Of a DNA stretch of 64,000 nt, positions 45,986-55,614 are shown piece by piece. The stretch's first letter is position 1. The number at the start of each line of letters is the position of its first letter. The translations under genes and the position numbers were made by a program. Under the pieces are notes generated by a model. The model was not told where the DNA came from and did no database searches. It worked only from the letters and a program-made list of their open reading frames with translations. The stretch comes from Rhodococcoides fascians A25f (GTDB taxonomy: Bacteria; Actinomycetota; Actinomycetes; Mycobacteriales; Mycobacteriaceae), in contig NZ_CP049744.1 of assembly GCF_000760935.2 (NCBI RefSeq), forward strand, positions 5,425,501-5,489,500, written 5' to 3'.

Positions 45986-47059
45986 ATGACTACGAACACC
46001 ACGCGCGCGCTGATCGTCGGTGCCACCGGTATTTCCGGGCAGGCCCTGTGCCACGCAGCACTCGATGCAGGCTGGACCACCTACGGACTGAGTCGCAGCG
46101 GAAGTACCCCCGTCGACGGCGTCGTGCCGGTGGCTGCGGATCTGCTCGACGTGACCTCGCTCGAGGAGGCGCTGAAGGACGTTCGCCCCGAGGTCGTGTT
46201 CTTCACCGCATGGATGAAGAAGGACTCCGAGCAGGAGAACATCGAGGTCAACTCGGCGACCCTACGCAATGTGCTGAATGTTCTCGGGCCCCTCGAGTCG
46301 GTGAAGCACGTCGCGCTGATGACCGGACTCAAGCACTACCTCGGACCGTTCGATGCCTACGGTGAGGCAGTGATGGCCGAGACGCCGTTCCACGAGACCG
46401 AGGACCGCCTCGACACCCCGAACTTCTACTACGCGCAGGAAGACGAACTGTTCGCCGGTGCCGAGAAGTTCGGATTCGGTTGGAGCGTGCACCGCGCCCA
46501 CACCATCTCCGGCTTCGCGGTCGGCAACGCGATGAACATGATGCTGACGCTGTCCGTGTACGCGTCGATCTGCAAGGAACTCGGCGAGAAGTTCGTCTTC
46601 CCCGGCTCCGAAACCCAGTGGAACGGACTCACCGACCTCACCGACGCCGACCTGCTCGCCGAGCAGATGGTCTGGGCCGCAACCGATGACAATGCGCACA
46701 ACGAGGCGTTCAACATCGCCAACGGTGACGTCTTCCGCTGGCGCTGGCTGTGGCCGCAGTTCGCAGCGCACTTCGGCGTCGAGCCCGAGGGATTCGACAC
46801 CGAACCGCGTCCCCTCGAACCCCGCATGTCCGACGCGGCTGCTGCGTGGAAGCGCATCGCGGAGAAGCACGATCTGGTGGAGAGCGACGTCTCCCGGCTG
46901 GCATCGTGGTGGCATACCGACGGCGACCTCGGCCGCGACATGGAATGCCTGACCGACATGAACAAGTCCAAGAAGGCCGGCTTCCTCGGCTTCCGATCCA
47001 CGCCCGATGCCATCGCCTCGGTGATCCAGCGATACCGAGACGCGCGCCTGATTCCCTAG
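45986..47059 (+). CDS. PRISE-type SDR (progesterone 5-beta-reductase/iridoid synthase-like enone reductase)
   Basis: The 357-aa atypical SDR has VGATGISGQ (NADP binding, residues 11-19), TAWMKKDSEQENIEVN, the catalytic-Lys region MTGLKHYLGPF, and the diagnostic catalytic Tyr in NFYYAQED. HRAHTISGF follows. PRISE enzymes reduce activated C=C bonds of enones. Bacterial members are known but their physiological roles are poorly defined. It stands alone, 46 bp after the TauE/SafE gene, and ends at a hairpin repeat. Confidence 0.85.
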   Translation: MTTNTTRALIVGATGISGQALCHAALDAGWTTYGLSRSGSTPVDGVVPVAADLLDVTSLEEALKDVRPEVVFFTAWMKKDSEQENIEVNSATLRNVLNVLGPLESVKHVALMTGLKHYLGPFDAYGEAVMAETPFHETEDRLDTPNFYYAQEDELFAGAEKFGFGWSVHRAHTISGFAVGNAMNMMLTLSVYASICKELGEKFVFPGSETQWNGLTDLTDADLLAEQMVWAATDDNAHNEAFNIANGDVFRWRWLWPQFAAHFGVEPEGFDTEPRPLEPRMSDAAAAWKRIAEKHDLVESDVSRLASWWHTDGDLGRDMECLTDMNKSKKAGFLGFRSTPDAIASVIQRYRDARLIP

Positions 47060-47060
47060 A

Positions 47061-47112
47061 GCGGCTGCGCCGCATGTGAGTGGAACTTCGTAGTGGGCTA
47101 CGAGTTTCCGCT
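47061..47112. repeat. Intergenic hairpin repeat, family 1, copy 3 (bidirectional terminator)
   Basis: A GCGGCTGCGCCGC mini-hairpin is followed by GTGAGTGGAACTTCGTAG (47074-47091) pairing with CTACGAGTTTCCGCTCAC (47095-47112) at 16 of 18 positions. It fills the whole gap between two convergent genes and touches the xylulokinase stop codon. Confidence 0.7.
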
Positions 47113-48530
47113 CACATGGCGGTGGTGCCCTCGGTCAGATCCCGCACCTCGGCGTAGCGATCGCGCACCGCCGGGGTCGGGTCTGCCTCGTATGTCTTCG
47201 ACGCTGCCTGCGCCCAGGTCGGCGGCTCGCTGGTCCCGGCCAGGGTCCACGCCGCCTGACGCGCGGCTCCGTCGGCGACATATTCCCCCGGCTCGGGCAC
47301 GATCACCGGAACGCCGAGAATCGCCGGGGCAAGCTCCCGCAACGCAGAAGATTTTGCGCCGCCGCCGATCAGCAGCACCCGCTTCGTCTGCACCCCCTGT
47401 GCACGCAGGTGATCGATGCCGTCGGCCAAACCGCACAGCAGTCCCTCGATTGCTGCCCGCGCCAGGTGACCCGGCGTCGAATTGTTCAGTCGCAGGCCAT
47501 GAATCGCACCGGATGCATCGGGACGGTTGGGGGTGCGCTCGCCTTCGAGGTACGGCACCAACACCAGGCCTTCGCTGGTCGTCGACAGCGCCAATCGAGA
47601 CAGTTCGTCATGATCTACGCCCAGAAGCCGCGCCGTGGCATCGAGCACCCGGGCAGCGTTGAGGGTGCACACCAACGGCAGCTGGCGGCCGGTGGCGTCG
47701 GCGAATCCGGCGACGAGACCCGAACCGTCGGCTGCCGCAACCGAGGTCACGGCCGATACGACGCCGGAGGTGCCCACCGATACGACCACATCACCGGGCT
47801 GCGCATCGAGGGCAAGCGCTGCCGCGGCGTTGTCCCCGGTCCCCGGTCCGATCAGTGCCCCGGCCGGTGTACGGCCGATCGCCTCGTTCGGCGCGGCCAC
47901 GCGGGGCAACAATGGATTGCGACCACGAAAGCCCAACTGCAGCAAATCTGTTCGATACTCGCCGGACGCCGCCGAGAAGTAGCCGGTGCCGCTGGCGTCG
48001 CCACGGTCGGTGGCCAGGGCGTCGAGCCCCGCTGCGCCACCGAGCTGCCAACTGAGCCAATCGTGCGGAAGGCACACTGCCGCAGTGCGATCGGCGTTCT
48101 CCGGCTCGTGGTCGGCAAGCCATCGCAACTTGGCGACGGTGATCGAGGCCAATGGAACCACTCCGACGGCGTCGGCCCAGGCTTGCCCGCCGTCGACGCC
48201 GGTCTCTTTCCCCAACTCCGACACCAAGTCCGTCGCGGCCTCCGCCGACCGAGTATCGTTCCACAACAGCGCTTTACGGACCACTGATCCCGCGTCGTCG
48301 AGGCACACCATGCCGTGCTGCTGCGCACCGACCGACACCGCGTCCACGTCGTCGAGCCCGCCTGCATCGGCGACCGCCTCGTCCAGCGCATCTTTCCACC
48401 GCTGCGGATCGATCTCGGTGCCGTCGGGATGACCGGCTCGGCCCTGGCGGACCAACTCCCCCGACTCGGCATCACGAACGAAAACTTTGCACGATTGGGT
48501 GGAGGAGTCGATTCCGGCAACAAGAGCCAC
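47112..48530 (-). CDS. xylB: Xylulokinase (FGGY carbohydrate kinase)
   Basis: The 472-aa kinase has N-terminal phosphate motif [11 protein letters not shown], substrate-binding GAQQHGMV and LLWNDTRS, catalytic Asp in [19 protein letters not shown] and a C-terminal IGGGAKS adenosine motif. It phosphorylates D-xylulose to xylulose 5-phosphate. GTG start at 48530 with AAAGGA upstream. It could consume the ketose product of the polyol dehydrogenase at 966-1991, but it is 45 kb away and stands alone here. Confidence 0.9.
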   Translation of the reverse strand: MALVAGIDSSTQSCKVFVRDAESGELVRQGRAGHPDGTEIDPQRWKDALDEAVADAGGLDDVDAVSVGAQQHGMVCLDDAGSVVRKALLWNDTRSAEAATDLVSELGKETGVDGGQAWADAVGVVPLASITVAKLRWLADHEPENADRTAAVCLPHDWLSWQLGGAAGLDALATDRGDASGTGYFSAASGEYRTDLLQLGFRGRNPLLPRVAAPNEAIGRTPAGALIGPGTGDNAAAALALDAQPGDVVVSVGTSGVVSAVTSVAAADGSGLVAGFADATGRQLPLVCTLNAARVLDATARLLGVDHDELSRLALSTTSEGLVLVPYLEGERTPNRPDASGAIHGLRLNNSTPGHLARAAIEGLLCGLADGIDHLRAQGVQTKRVLLIGGGAKSSALRELAPAILGVPVIVPEPGEYVADGAARQAAWTLAGTSEPPTWAQAASKTYEADPTPAVRDRYAEVRDLTEGTTAM

Positions 48531-48570
48531 GGTGAGCTGGTCCTTTCCTACGCAAGTGTGATCTACGACC

Positions 48571-50268
48571 CTACCCGCGAGGAGTGGTTGCCTCGGTCAC
48601 CAGCGTGCGCGCGTATGCGATGGCCTGCGGAGTGGTGTCGAAGACGCGTCGAGCATCGTCGTCCTTGGTGGTGAACACGCCCAGCGCCGTCAGAGGACGC
48701 AGATGCTCGGTCTTCGCTCCGGAGATCAGGACTGTGATGTGGCGGTGTTCGAGTTCGGTGATGGTGTCCTTGAGGACGATGGCCCCGGTGGCATCGATTG
48801 TGGTCACCCGCGACATGCGCAGGATCACCACCTTCACGTCCGAGACGTCGGCAAGTTCGAGCAGGAAGCTGTGGGCGGCACCGAAGAACAACGCGCCGTC
48901 GATTCGATACGCGACGATGTGTTCGCGCAGCAGGTCGCCTTCTTCCTCCGAGACCGCGTCGAGTGCGTCCAAGGGAACCTGCTCCACGGTGGCGGATCGC
49001 GCGACGGCACGCAGGGCCAGGACGGCAGCGAACCCGACCCCGACAGCCACTGCCGTCACCAGATCGAAGACGACCGTGACGAGGAAGGTCGACAACATCA
49101 CCACGGTGTCGCCGCGGCCTGCGCGGGTGATCGCCCGGATGGATGCGGTCTCGACCATGCGCACCGTGGTCGCCAGCAGCACCCCCGCCAGGGCCGCGTG
49201 TGGAATATCGGCCACCAACCCTGCGGCGGAGTACATGATCGCGGCAAGGATCACCGCATGGGTGAGTGCGGCGAGCCTGGTCCGGGCCCCGGATCGAACG
49301 TTGACTGCAGTCCGGGCGATGGCGCCCGTGGCAGGAATCCCGCCGAACAGAGGAGCGGCGATGTTCGCGAGCCCCTGCCCGAACAGTTCCCGGTCGGGGT
49401 TGTGTCGTGCGCCGACGCCCATCGAGTCCGCGGCGGTGGCGGACAGCAACGATTCCAAGGCCGCCAGCGCGGCAACGGCACAGGCAGGAGCCAGTAACGC
49501 CGTCACGTCGCCCAGGTGGAAGAAGCTCAGGCTGGGTGCGGACAACGACGATGGAATGGTGCCGATGCGGGCGATGTCGAGATCGAAGAGCTGGGTGACC
49601 ACCGTCGCCGCGGCGACCGCGACCAGGGAGAACGGGACTTTCGGAGCCAGGCGGCCACCGACGAGCATGACGACGGCGACGGCGATCGCGACTGCCGGGG
49701 TCAGGACGCTCGCGTGCGAGACGAACGAACGGGCGGCGTCGAACGCGGACTGCCACACTTTGTCGCCTTCGGCGTCGGATATGCCGAGAGCGGCCGGAAC
49801 CTGTTGCAGCGCAATGACCACGGCGATGCCTGCGGTGAATCCTTCGATGACGGGCGCGGGCATGTATCGGACGGCTCGGCCGACGCCTGCACCGGCGAGG
49901 GCCAGCAGAATGACCCCGGCCATGAGCCCGACGGCGAGCACACCGGTTGGCCCGTACTGGGCGACGATCGGTACGAGTACCACCGTCATGGCGCCGGTGG
50001 GCCCCGACACCTGAAAGCGGGAGCCACCGAATACCGCGGCGACGACGCCGGCGACGATCGCTGTCGTCAGGCCGGCTGCGGCACCCAGCCCCGTGCTGAC
50101 GCCGAATCCGAGGGCCAGCGGCAACGCGACCAGCGCCACGATCAGGCCTGCCAACAGGTCCGCGCCTGGAGCGCGGAACGCGGGCTTCCACTCGCTCCAC
50201 CGGGGCAGGAGCGCGGATACGGCCGTCAGTGCGTCGTATCCGCGGGTGTGTTTCGTCGGTTCGGACAT
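48571..50268 (-). CDS. SulP-family anion transporter with STAS domain (second copy)
   Basis: The 565-aa membrane protein has a SulP core ([58 protein letters not shown]) and a C-terminal STAS domain with [16 protein letters not shown]. The preserved PTGA motif and overall style resemble bicarbonate or sulfate transporters of the BicA/DauA kind. It is downstream of an ArsR gene on the same strand and has its own copy of the ArsR-type operator 41 bp before the ATG. Confidence 0.9.
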   Translation of the reverse strand: MSEPTKHTRGYDALTAVSALLPRWSEWKPAFRAPGADLLAGLIVALVALPLALGFGVSTGLGAAAGLTTAIVAGVVAAVFGGSRFQVSGPTGAMTVVLVPIVAQYGPTGVLAVGLMAGVILLALAGAGVGRAVRYMPAPVIEGFTAGIAVVIALQQVPAALGISDAEGDKVWQSAFDAARSFVSHASVLTPAVAIAVAVVMLVGGRLAPKVPFSLVAVAAATVVTQLFDLDIARIGTIPSSLSAPSLSFFHLGDVTALLAPACAVAALAALESLLSATAADSMGVGARHNPDRELFGQGLANIAAPLFGGIPATGAIARTAVNVRSGARTRLAALTHAVILAAIMYSAAGLVADIPHAALAGVLLATTVRMVETASIRAITRAGRGDTVVMLSTFLVTVVFDLVTAVAVGVGFAAVLALRAVARSATVEQVPLDALDAVSEEEGDLLREHIVAYRIDGALFFGAAHSFLLELADVSDVKVVILRMSRVTTIDATGAIVLKDTITELEHRHITVLISGAKTEHLRPLTALGVFTTKDDDARRVFDTTPQAIAYARTLVTEATTPRG

Positions 50269-50308
50269 GCGACGCTTCCTGAGAACTCATCGACCCTGAT
50301 CTAGCTGA

Positions 50309-50324
50309 TTGCTAAGTTTAGCAA
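50309..50324. promoter_or_regulatory. ArsR-type operator in front of the SulP gene
   Basis: TTGCTA-AGTT-TAGCAA is a perfect inverted repeat with a 4-bp spacer. It matches the site at 50762-50777 in front of the arsR gene. Confidence 0.65.
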
Positions 50325-50376
50325 GTAATGAATCAGCGCGACAGGGAGACGCTCGACACCGTGTCGGACCGTCGAG

Positions 50377-50721
50377 TCAGGTGCGCGATCCGGGCCCGCC
50401 GTCCAGCTGTTCGACCTGGTTGGCCACCACCCCGGACAGGATCTCCCGAGCCACCACCAGTAGGTCTGCCACTTTCGGCGACGTCAGCGTGTACGTCACG
50501 GACAGCCCCTCGCGAGTTCCCTCGATGAGACCCGCGCGTCGCAGAATCGACAACTGCTGCGACAGATTCGCCGGTTCGATGCCCACCTCGAGCAGCATCT
50601 CGGACACCGCGTGTTCGCGTTCGCTCAACAACTCCAGCACTCGAATGCGTGCGGGATGCGCCAACGTCTTGAAGAAGTCGGCCTTCATTCGGTACAGCGG
50701 TCGACTCGAATCCGTGGCCAT
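50377..50721 (-). CDS. ArsR/SmtB-family transcriptional regulator
   Basis: The 114-aa winged-helix repressor has MKADFFKTLAHPARIRVLELL at about residues 12-32 and recognition segment ANLSQQLSILRRAGLI. No ELCVCDL-type metal box is present, only HAVSEML, so a metal sensor is unlikely; redox or sulfur-species sensing as in other SulP-linked ArsR proteins is possible. GGAGGG 6 nt upstream selects ATG 50721. Likely autoregulated with the downstream SulP gene. Confidence 0.88.
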   Translation of the reverse strand: MATDSSRPLYRMKADFFKTLAHPARIRVLELLSEREHAVSEMLLEVGIEPANLSQQLSILRRAGLIEGTREGLSVTYTLTSPKVADLLVVAREILSGVVANQVEQLDGGPGSRT

Positions 50722-50761
50722 GACGTCCCTCCGTGCCACCCACCGCCGCGCGGCAGGCTAC

Positions 50762-50777
50762 TTGCGAACACTAGCAA
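50762..50777. promoter_or_regulatory. ArsR-type operator in front of arsR
   Basis: TTGCGA-ACAC-TAGCAA lies 41 bp upstream of the arsR start, the same distance as the SulP site from its gene. It differs from a perfect repeat at one position. Confidence 0.6.
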
Positions 50778-50836
50778 TCAGCCGACGCGACGAGTGCTAT
50801 CCCTGCCCTTACCGAAACTCCGCTACCTTCACTGAC

Positions 50837-51484
50837 ATGCGCGGAGAACCCGACGAATCCACCGACTTCAGGCTGACCGTGGCCACGGCGGCTCTCGACC
50901 TCTTCTCGGTCAAGGGCTACGAGTCGACGACGGTGGACGACATAGCCGGAGCCGCCGGAATCTCGCGACGGACGTTCTTTCGTCAGTTCCGTGCCAAGGA
51001 AGACGTCGTATTCGCCGATCACGAAATACTGCTCGAGCAGGCAGGCGCATTTCTCGACTCGAACGAAGGCGATCCCTGGCAGGCGGTGTGCGACGCCGCG
51101 CAGCAGGTGTACGAGCGATTCTCCGACTGGCTGGAGATGTCGCGCCTGCGCTATCAGGTGGTGCACCGCAACCCTGCGCTGCGCGATCGAGAGATCGTCA
51201 CCGTGTTTCGCTACGACCGACTGTTCGTCGAATATCTGCAGCGAGTGCGGCCGGATCATTCGCACCTGGAGATTCTGCAGTTCTCGGCTTCGGTGACCGC
51301 AACACACAACTACATCCTCCGACGGATGATTCGCGACGGGCTGCCCACGTCGGTCAGCGACTTGCGGTCCGCGCTGGCGCAGGTACGCGCGCAATTCCTC
51401 GGCGAGATCGTCGTCGCGTCGTTCCCACGGGGCATGTCCGTCGCGAAAGTCGTCGACGCCTTGGCCGATCACACAACAGACTGA
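50837..51484 (+). CDS. TetR-family transcriptional regulator
   Basis: The 215-aa protein has an N-terminal HTH (LTVATAALDLFSVKGYEST, VDDIAGAAGISRRTFFRQF, residues 12-52) and a helical ligand domain. It lies upstream of, and co-directional with, an acyl-CoA dehydrogenase/hydroxyacyl-CoA dehydrogenase operon. Two identical-core palindromes GGCACT-S-AGTGCC separate them, suggesting an acyl-CoA-responsive repressor of fatty-acid oxidation genes. The specific ligand is inference. Confidence 0.88.
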   Translation: MRGEPDESTDFRLTVATAALDLFSVKGYESTTVDDIAGAAGISRRTFFRQFRAKEDVVFADHEILLEQAGAFLDSNEGDPWQAVCDAAQQVYERFSDWLEMSRLRYQVVHRNPALRDREIVTVFRYDRLFVEYLQRVRPDHSHLEILQFSASVTATHNYILRRMIRDGLPTSVSDLRSALAQVRAQFLGEIVVASFPRGMSVAKVVDALADHTTD

Positions 51485-51499
51485 CTCAACCGACACTGT

Positions 51500-51585
51500 G
51501 GCACTCAGTGCCGCATAACGTGGACCCACCCTTGAAACGAGCGAGCTGCGGACGTACGATGGGTGCATCCTTGGCACTGAGTGCC
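51500..51585. promoter_or_regulatory. Paired 13-bp palindromic operators upstream of the acyl-CoA dehydrogenase
   Basis: GGCACTCAGTGCC (51500-51512) and GGCACTGAGTGCC (51573-51585) have identical arms, with centres 73 bp apart, about seven helical turns. They flank the likely promoter. Confidence 0.65.
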
Positions 51586-51632
51586 CTGATCGGTCAGTGC
51601 TGATCCCCCTACATTCAAGGAGCGTGGCCGAT

Positions 51633-52790
51633 ATGGCCGGTAATCCCGACTTCGATCTGTATCAATCGCCCGAGGAGCACGACGAACTGCGTGCGGCCAT
51701 TCGGGCACTGTCGGAGAAGGAGATCGCTCCGTACGCCAAAGAGGTGGACGAGGACTCACGCTTCCCGGAAGAGGCATTGAAGGCCCTCAACGCCTCCGGC
51801 TTCAACGCAATCCACGTTCCCGAGGAATACGACGGTCAGGGTGCCGACTCGGTCGCAGCCTGCATCGTCATCGAAGAGGTCGCTCGCGTCTGCGGCTCGT
51901 CCTCGCTGATCCCCGCCGTCAACAAGCTCGGCACGATGGGACTGATTCTCAAGGGCTCCGAGGAGCTCAAGAAGCAGGTCCTGCCCTCCCTCGCCGGCGG
52001 TGCGATGGCGTCGTACGCCCTGTCCGAGCGGGAAGCGGGCTCTGACGCAGCGGGAATGCGTACCCGCGCCAAGGCCGACGGTGACGACTGGATCCTCAAC
52101 GGCTCCAAGTGTTGGATCACCAACGGCGGCAAGTCCGATTGGTACACCGTGATGGCAGTGACCGACCCCGACAAGGGTGCCAACGGGATCTCCGCGTTCA
52201 TCGTGCACAAGGACGACGAGGGATTCGTCGTCGGTCCCAAGGAGAAGAAGCTCGGCATCAAGGGCTCCCCGACGGCCGAGCTGTACTTCGAGAACTGCAA
52301 GGTCCCCGGCGATCGCATCATCGGCGAGCCCGGCACCGGCTTCAAGACCGCTCTCGAAACCCTCGATCACACCCGTCCGACCATCGGCGCGCAGGCCGTC
52401 GGCCTGGCACAGGGTGCCCTCGACGCAGCCATCGCGTATACCAAGGACCGCAAGCAGTTCGGCACCGCGATCTCGAGCTTCCAGGCCGTGCAGTTCATGC
52501 TCGCCGACATGGCGATGAAGGTCGAAGCCGCACGCCTGATGGTCTACAGCTCTGCAGCCCGCGCCGAGCGCGGCGAGAAGAACCTCGGGTTCATCTCCGC
52601 AGCAGCGAAGTGCTTCGCCTCCGATGTAGCCATGGAGGTCACCACCGACGCCGTGCAGCTCTTCGGCGGTGCCGGATACACCACCGACTTCCCGGTCGAG
52701 CGCATGATGCGCGACGCCAAGATCACCCAGATCTACGAGGGCACGAACCAGATTCAGCGTGTCGTCATGTCGCGGGCGCTGCTCAAATGA
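51633..52790 (+). CDS. Acyl-CoA dehydrogenase
   Basis: The 385-aa flavoenzyme has ASYALSEREAGSDA, KCWITNGG, the Glu-containing C-terminal IYEGTNQIQR and GGAGYT(T)DFPVERMMRDAK segments of short/medium-chain acyl-CoA dehydrogenases. It forms a trans-2-enoyl-CoA with electron transfer to ETF. AGGAG upstream of ATG 51633. Its stop overlaps the ATG of the 3-hydroxyacyl-CoA dehydrogenase gene. Confidence 0.93.
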   Translation: MAGNPDFDLYQSPEEHDELRAAIRALSEKEIAPYAKEVDEDSRFPEEALKALNASGFNAIHVPEEYDGQGADSVAACIVIEEVARVCGSSSLIPAVNKLGTMGLILKGSEELKKQVLPSLAGGAMASYALSEREAGSDAAGMRTRAKADGDDWILNGSKCWITNGGKSDWYTVMAVTDPDKGANGISAFIVHKDDEGFVVGPKEKKLGIKGSPTAELYFENCKVPGDRIIGEPGTGFKTALETLDHTRPTIGAQAVGLAQGALDAAIAYTKDRKQFGTAISSFQAVQFMLADMAMKVEAARLMVYSSAARAERGEKNLGFISAAAKCFASDVAMEVTTDAVQLFGGAGYTTDFPVERMMRDAKITQIYEGTNQIQRVVMSRALLK

Positions 52791-53644
52791 GCGATATCGA
52801 ACTCGTAGGCGTCATCGGTGGCGGCACCATGGGTGCCGGTATCGCCGAAATGTGCGCTCGCTCCGGCAGTTCCGTGTTGATCCTCGAGACGAGCCAGGCG
52901 ACGGCCGACGCCGCAGAAGCCCGCCTGGACAAGTCCTTCGCTCGCGCCGTCAAGTCCGGCCGTATCGAAGCCGATGCAGCCGAGAAGGCCCGTGCTGCAA
53001 TCACGTTGACGCTCGACATCAACGATTTCGCAGACCGCGACCTCGTGGTCGAGGCAGCGCCGGAGATCGAATCGCTCAAGCTCGACCTGTTCGGCAAGCT
53101 CGATTCCATCGTCAAGCCCGAGGGAATCCTGGCCACGAACACCTCGTCCATCCCGGTCATCAAGATGGCCAACGCGACGAAGCGTCCCGACAAGGTGGTC
53201 GGAGTGCACTTCTTCAACCCGGTGCCGGTGCTTCCGTTGGTGGAGATCGTCGTCAGCTTGCTCACCAGCGAAGAGACAGTGTCCGCGGTGACGGACTACG
53301 CGGGCAACACGTTGGGCAAGAAGACGATTCGCGCCGGAGATCGCGCCGGATTCATCGTCAACGCGTTGCTCATCCCGTACATGGTCTCGGCCATCCGCAT
53401 GCTCGAGTCCGGCTTCGCCAGTGCCGAGGACATCGACGAGGGCATGGTCAACGGCTGCGCTCACCCCATGGGTCCGCTGCGTCTGACCGACACCGTCGGC
53501 CTCGACGTCACCCTCGCGGTGGCCGAGTCGCTCTACGCAGAGTTCCGTGAACCGCACTACGCTCCGCCGCCGCTGCTGCAGCGCATGGTGGACGCGGGCA
53601 TGCTGGGACGCAAAACCGGTAAGGGTTTCTACACGTATTCGTAG
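52787..53644 (+). CDS. 3-Hydroxybutyryl-CoA dehydrogenase
   Basis: The 285-aa enzyme has NAD motif GVIGGGTMGAGIA (residues 8-20), EAAPEIESLK, TNTSSIPV, catalytic His in GVHFFNPVPV and a C-terminal DTVGLDVTLAV domain. It is the short stand-alone form typical of butyryl/beta-hydroxyacyl-CoA metabolism. ATGA overlap couples it to the acyl-CoA dehydrogenase; an enoyl-CoA hydratase is not in the window. Confidence 0.93.
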   Translation: MSDIELVGVIGGGTMGAGIAEMCARSGSSVLILETSQATADAAEARLDKSFARAVKSGRIEADAAEKARAAITLTLDINDFADRDLVVEAAPEIESLKLDLFGKLDSIVKPEGILATNTSSIPVIKMANATKRPDKVVGVHFFNPVPVLPLVEIVVSLLTSEETVSAVTDYAGNTLGKKTIRAGDRAGFIVNALLIPYMVSAIRMLESGFASAEDIDEGMVNGCAHPMGPLRLTDTVGLDVTLAVAESLYAEFREPHYAPPPLLQRMVDAGMLGRKTGKGFYTYS

Positions 53645-53661
53645 TAGTCCCCCGAGTCTGC

Positions 53662-53709
53662 GTGAATGGTCCATTCACCCCCGTCAGGGCCGGTGAATGG
53701 ACCATTCAC
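53662..53709. repeat. GTGAATGG double-hairpin repeat, copy 1
   Basis: GTGAATGGTCCATTCAC (53662-53678) and GTGAATGGACCATTCAC (53693-53709) are each self-palindromic and are exact reverse complements of each other. They can form two small hairpins or one long one. Located after the hydroxyacyl-CoA dehydrogenase stop. A second copy with the order reversed lies at 55615-55662. Confidence 0.72.
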
Positions 53710-53759
53710 GTCTTCGGGGAGGCGCACACTGGAGTCGTTCCACAACATTGGGAGGCTTC

Positions 53760-54554
53760 ATGAACATCGATCTCGACGGCCGGACCGCATTGATCTCCGG
53801 CTCCAGCCAGGGCATCGGACTGGCCATTGCCACCGAATTGGCCCGTGCCGGTGCGCGCGTCGTTCTCAACGGTCGTAGCGCATCCGCGCTCGATTCGGCC
53901 GAAGAGCAACTGCTCACCGAGGTACCCGGCGCACGAGTGATCGTCGTGGCAGCCGATCTCGCGACGGCCGAAGGGGTCGAAACGCTGCTCGCCACGGTCC
54001 CGGTGGTCGACATTCTGGTGAACAACCTCGGAATCTTCGGGGCCAAGCCGGCCCTCGAAATCGACGACGACGAGTGGCGTCGCTACTTCGAGGTGAACGT
54101 GCTCTCGGCCATCAGACTCATCAGGACGTATTTGCCGGCGATGACCGAAGCCGGTTGGGGCAGAATCCAGAACATCTGCAGCGATTCCGCGGTGGTGATT
54201 CCCGAGGAAATGATCCACTACGGAATGACGAAAACCGCGCTGCTGGCGGTGACCCGCGGATTCGCGAAAGCCGCTGCAGGAACTGGCGTTACGGTCAACT
54301 CCGTGATCGTCGGGCCCACTCACACCGAGGGCGTCGAAAAGTTCGTCGCAGAACTCGTCGGCGACGAACTGCCGTGGGACGAGGCTCAGGCGACATTCAT
54401 GAAGGAACATCGTCCGCAATCGCTCATCGGACGGCTGATCGAGCCGAAGGAAATCGGCAACATGATCGTGTACCTGAGTTCGGAGCAAGCCTCCGCGACC
54501 ACCGGCGGCGCTTTACGCGTCGACGGCGGCTACGTCGACTCGATACTGCCCTGA
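53760..54554 (+). CDS. Short-chain dehydrogenase/reductase
   Basis: The 264-aa classical SDR has SGSSQGIGLAIA (residues 13-24), NNLGIFG, and YGMTKTALL as the YxxxK site, with CSDSA preceding. GGGAGG 4 nt upstream supports ATG 53760. The NNLG and long IVGPTHTEGVEKF loop resemble SDRs found next to fatty-acid or steroid genes, but the substrate is unknown. Preceded by the GTGAATGG repeat. Confidence 0.87.
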   Translation: MNIDLDGRTALISGSSQGIGLAIATELARAGARVVLNGRSASALDSAEEQLLTEVPGARVIVVAADLATAEGVETLLATVPVVDILVNNLGIFGAKPALEIDDDEWRRYFEVNVLSAIRLIRTYLPAMTEAGWGRIQNICSDSAVVIPEEMIHYGMTKTALLAVTRGFAKAAAGTGVTVNSVIVGPTHTEGVEKFVAELVGDELPWDEAQATFMKEHRPQSLIGRLIEPKEIGNMIVYLSSEQASATTGGALRVDGGYVDSILP

Positions 54555-54704
54555 GTTCCGGCCTCACGGGCCCCTCTCAGCGGCACCGTAAGGCCGGTCC
54601 GATCGGTCACAGTTTGTGGCCGACCGGTTCGGGGCATGCGTGAAGCACACAGGATCAAGCAAAGGTTCTTCACGCATTTCACCGCATTCGGAGAAGATTC
54701 GACA

Positions 54705-55598
54705 GTGAGCGATCAGTACACCTTCACCAACCCCGTCACGCAGTACCGTCAGGACGGATTCCCTGAGCAGCATCAGGATCCGCCCGGTCTGGCCGCAGAC
54801 CTTCAGCCCCTCGCCGACCACGGTGAGGACAGCTATCGCGGTTCCGGCCGCCTGACCGGCCGTAAAGCGCTCGTCACAGGTGCCGACTCCGGAATCGGTA
54901 GAGCAGCAGCGATTGCCATCGCCCGCGAGGGTGCCGACGTGGTTCTCAACTACCTACCGTCAGAGGAAAAAGACGCACAGGACGTTGCTCAGCTGGTACG
55001 CGACGCCGGACGCACCGCAGTCTTGGCTCCGGCAGATATCACCGACGAGCAGGCCGCGCGTGGAATCGTGCGCACCGCCGTCGACGAACTCGGTGGCCTC
55101 GACCTGCTGATCAACGTTGCCGGTAAGCAGCAGTTCGTCGAGGATCTGGCCGACCTGTCGTCCGAGCAGTTCGATCAGACGTTCAAAACCAACGTCTACG
55201 CATTGTTCTGGATCATCCAGGAAGCGGTGCCGCACATGCCCGCTGGTTCCACCATCGTCAACACCAGTTCGATACAGGCATACACACCCTCACCCGGTCT
55301 GGTGGATTACGCGACCACAAAGATGGCCATCAACACCATCAGCAAGGCGCTTGCGCAGCAGTTGGCACCCAAGGGAATTCGCGTCAATGTTGTTGCCCCG
55401 GGACCGTTCTGGACACCACTGCAGGCTGCAGGCGGGCAGCCGACGTCGGCGTTGCCGGAATTCGGCAAGGAAACTCCGCTCGGACGTGCGGGGCAACCCG
55501 CCGAGATCGCCGGTGCCTACGTCTACCTGTCGTCGGCCGAGTCGGGTTACGTCTCCGGCGAGACATTGAACGTCAACGGCGGCATGCCGACGCCGTAG
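54705..55598 (+). CDS. SDR oxidoreductase with N-terminal extension (YhdF/YghA-like stress type)
   Basis: The 297-aa SDR has a hydrophilic extension of about 45 residues (QYRQDGFPEQHQDPPGL), then VTGADSGIGRAAA, INVAGKQQ, NTSSIQAY and YATTKMAIN as the catalytic YxxxK. The extension and PGPFWTPLQ segment are typical of the YhdF/YghA/GSP39 group linked to general stress. GGAGAAG 9 nt upstream selects GTG 54705. Confidence 0.88.
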   Translation: MSDQYTFTNPVTQYRQDGFPEQHQDPPGLAADLQPLADHGEDSYRGSGRLTGRKALVTGADSGIGRAAAIAIAREGADVVLNYLPSEEKDAQDVAQLVRDAGRTAVLAPADITDEQAARGIVRTAVDELGGLDLLINVAGKQQFVEDLADLSSEQFDQTFKTNVYALFWIIQEAVPHMPAGSTIVNTSSIQAYTPSPGLVDYATTKMAINTISKALAQQLAPKGIRVNVVAPGPFWTPLQAAGGQPTSALPEFGKETPLGRAGQPAEIAGAYVYLSSAESGYVSGETLNVNGGMPTP

Positions 55599-55614
55599 TC
55601 GACATCCGTTCTGC

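Noticed and set aside
48563..50290. A 575-codon open frame rich in Arg/His/Gly on the same strand as the second SulP gene
   Set aside because: It is a shadow of the SulP coding sequence in another frame; composition is non-protein-like and it has no recognisable domain.
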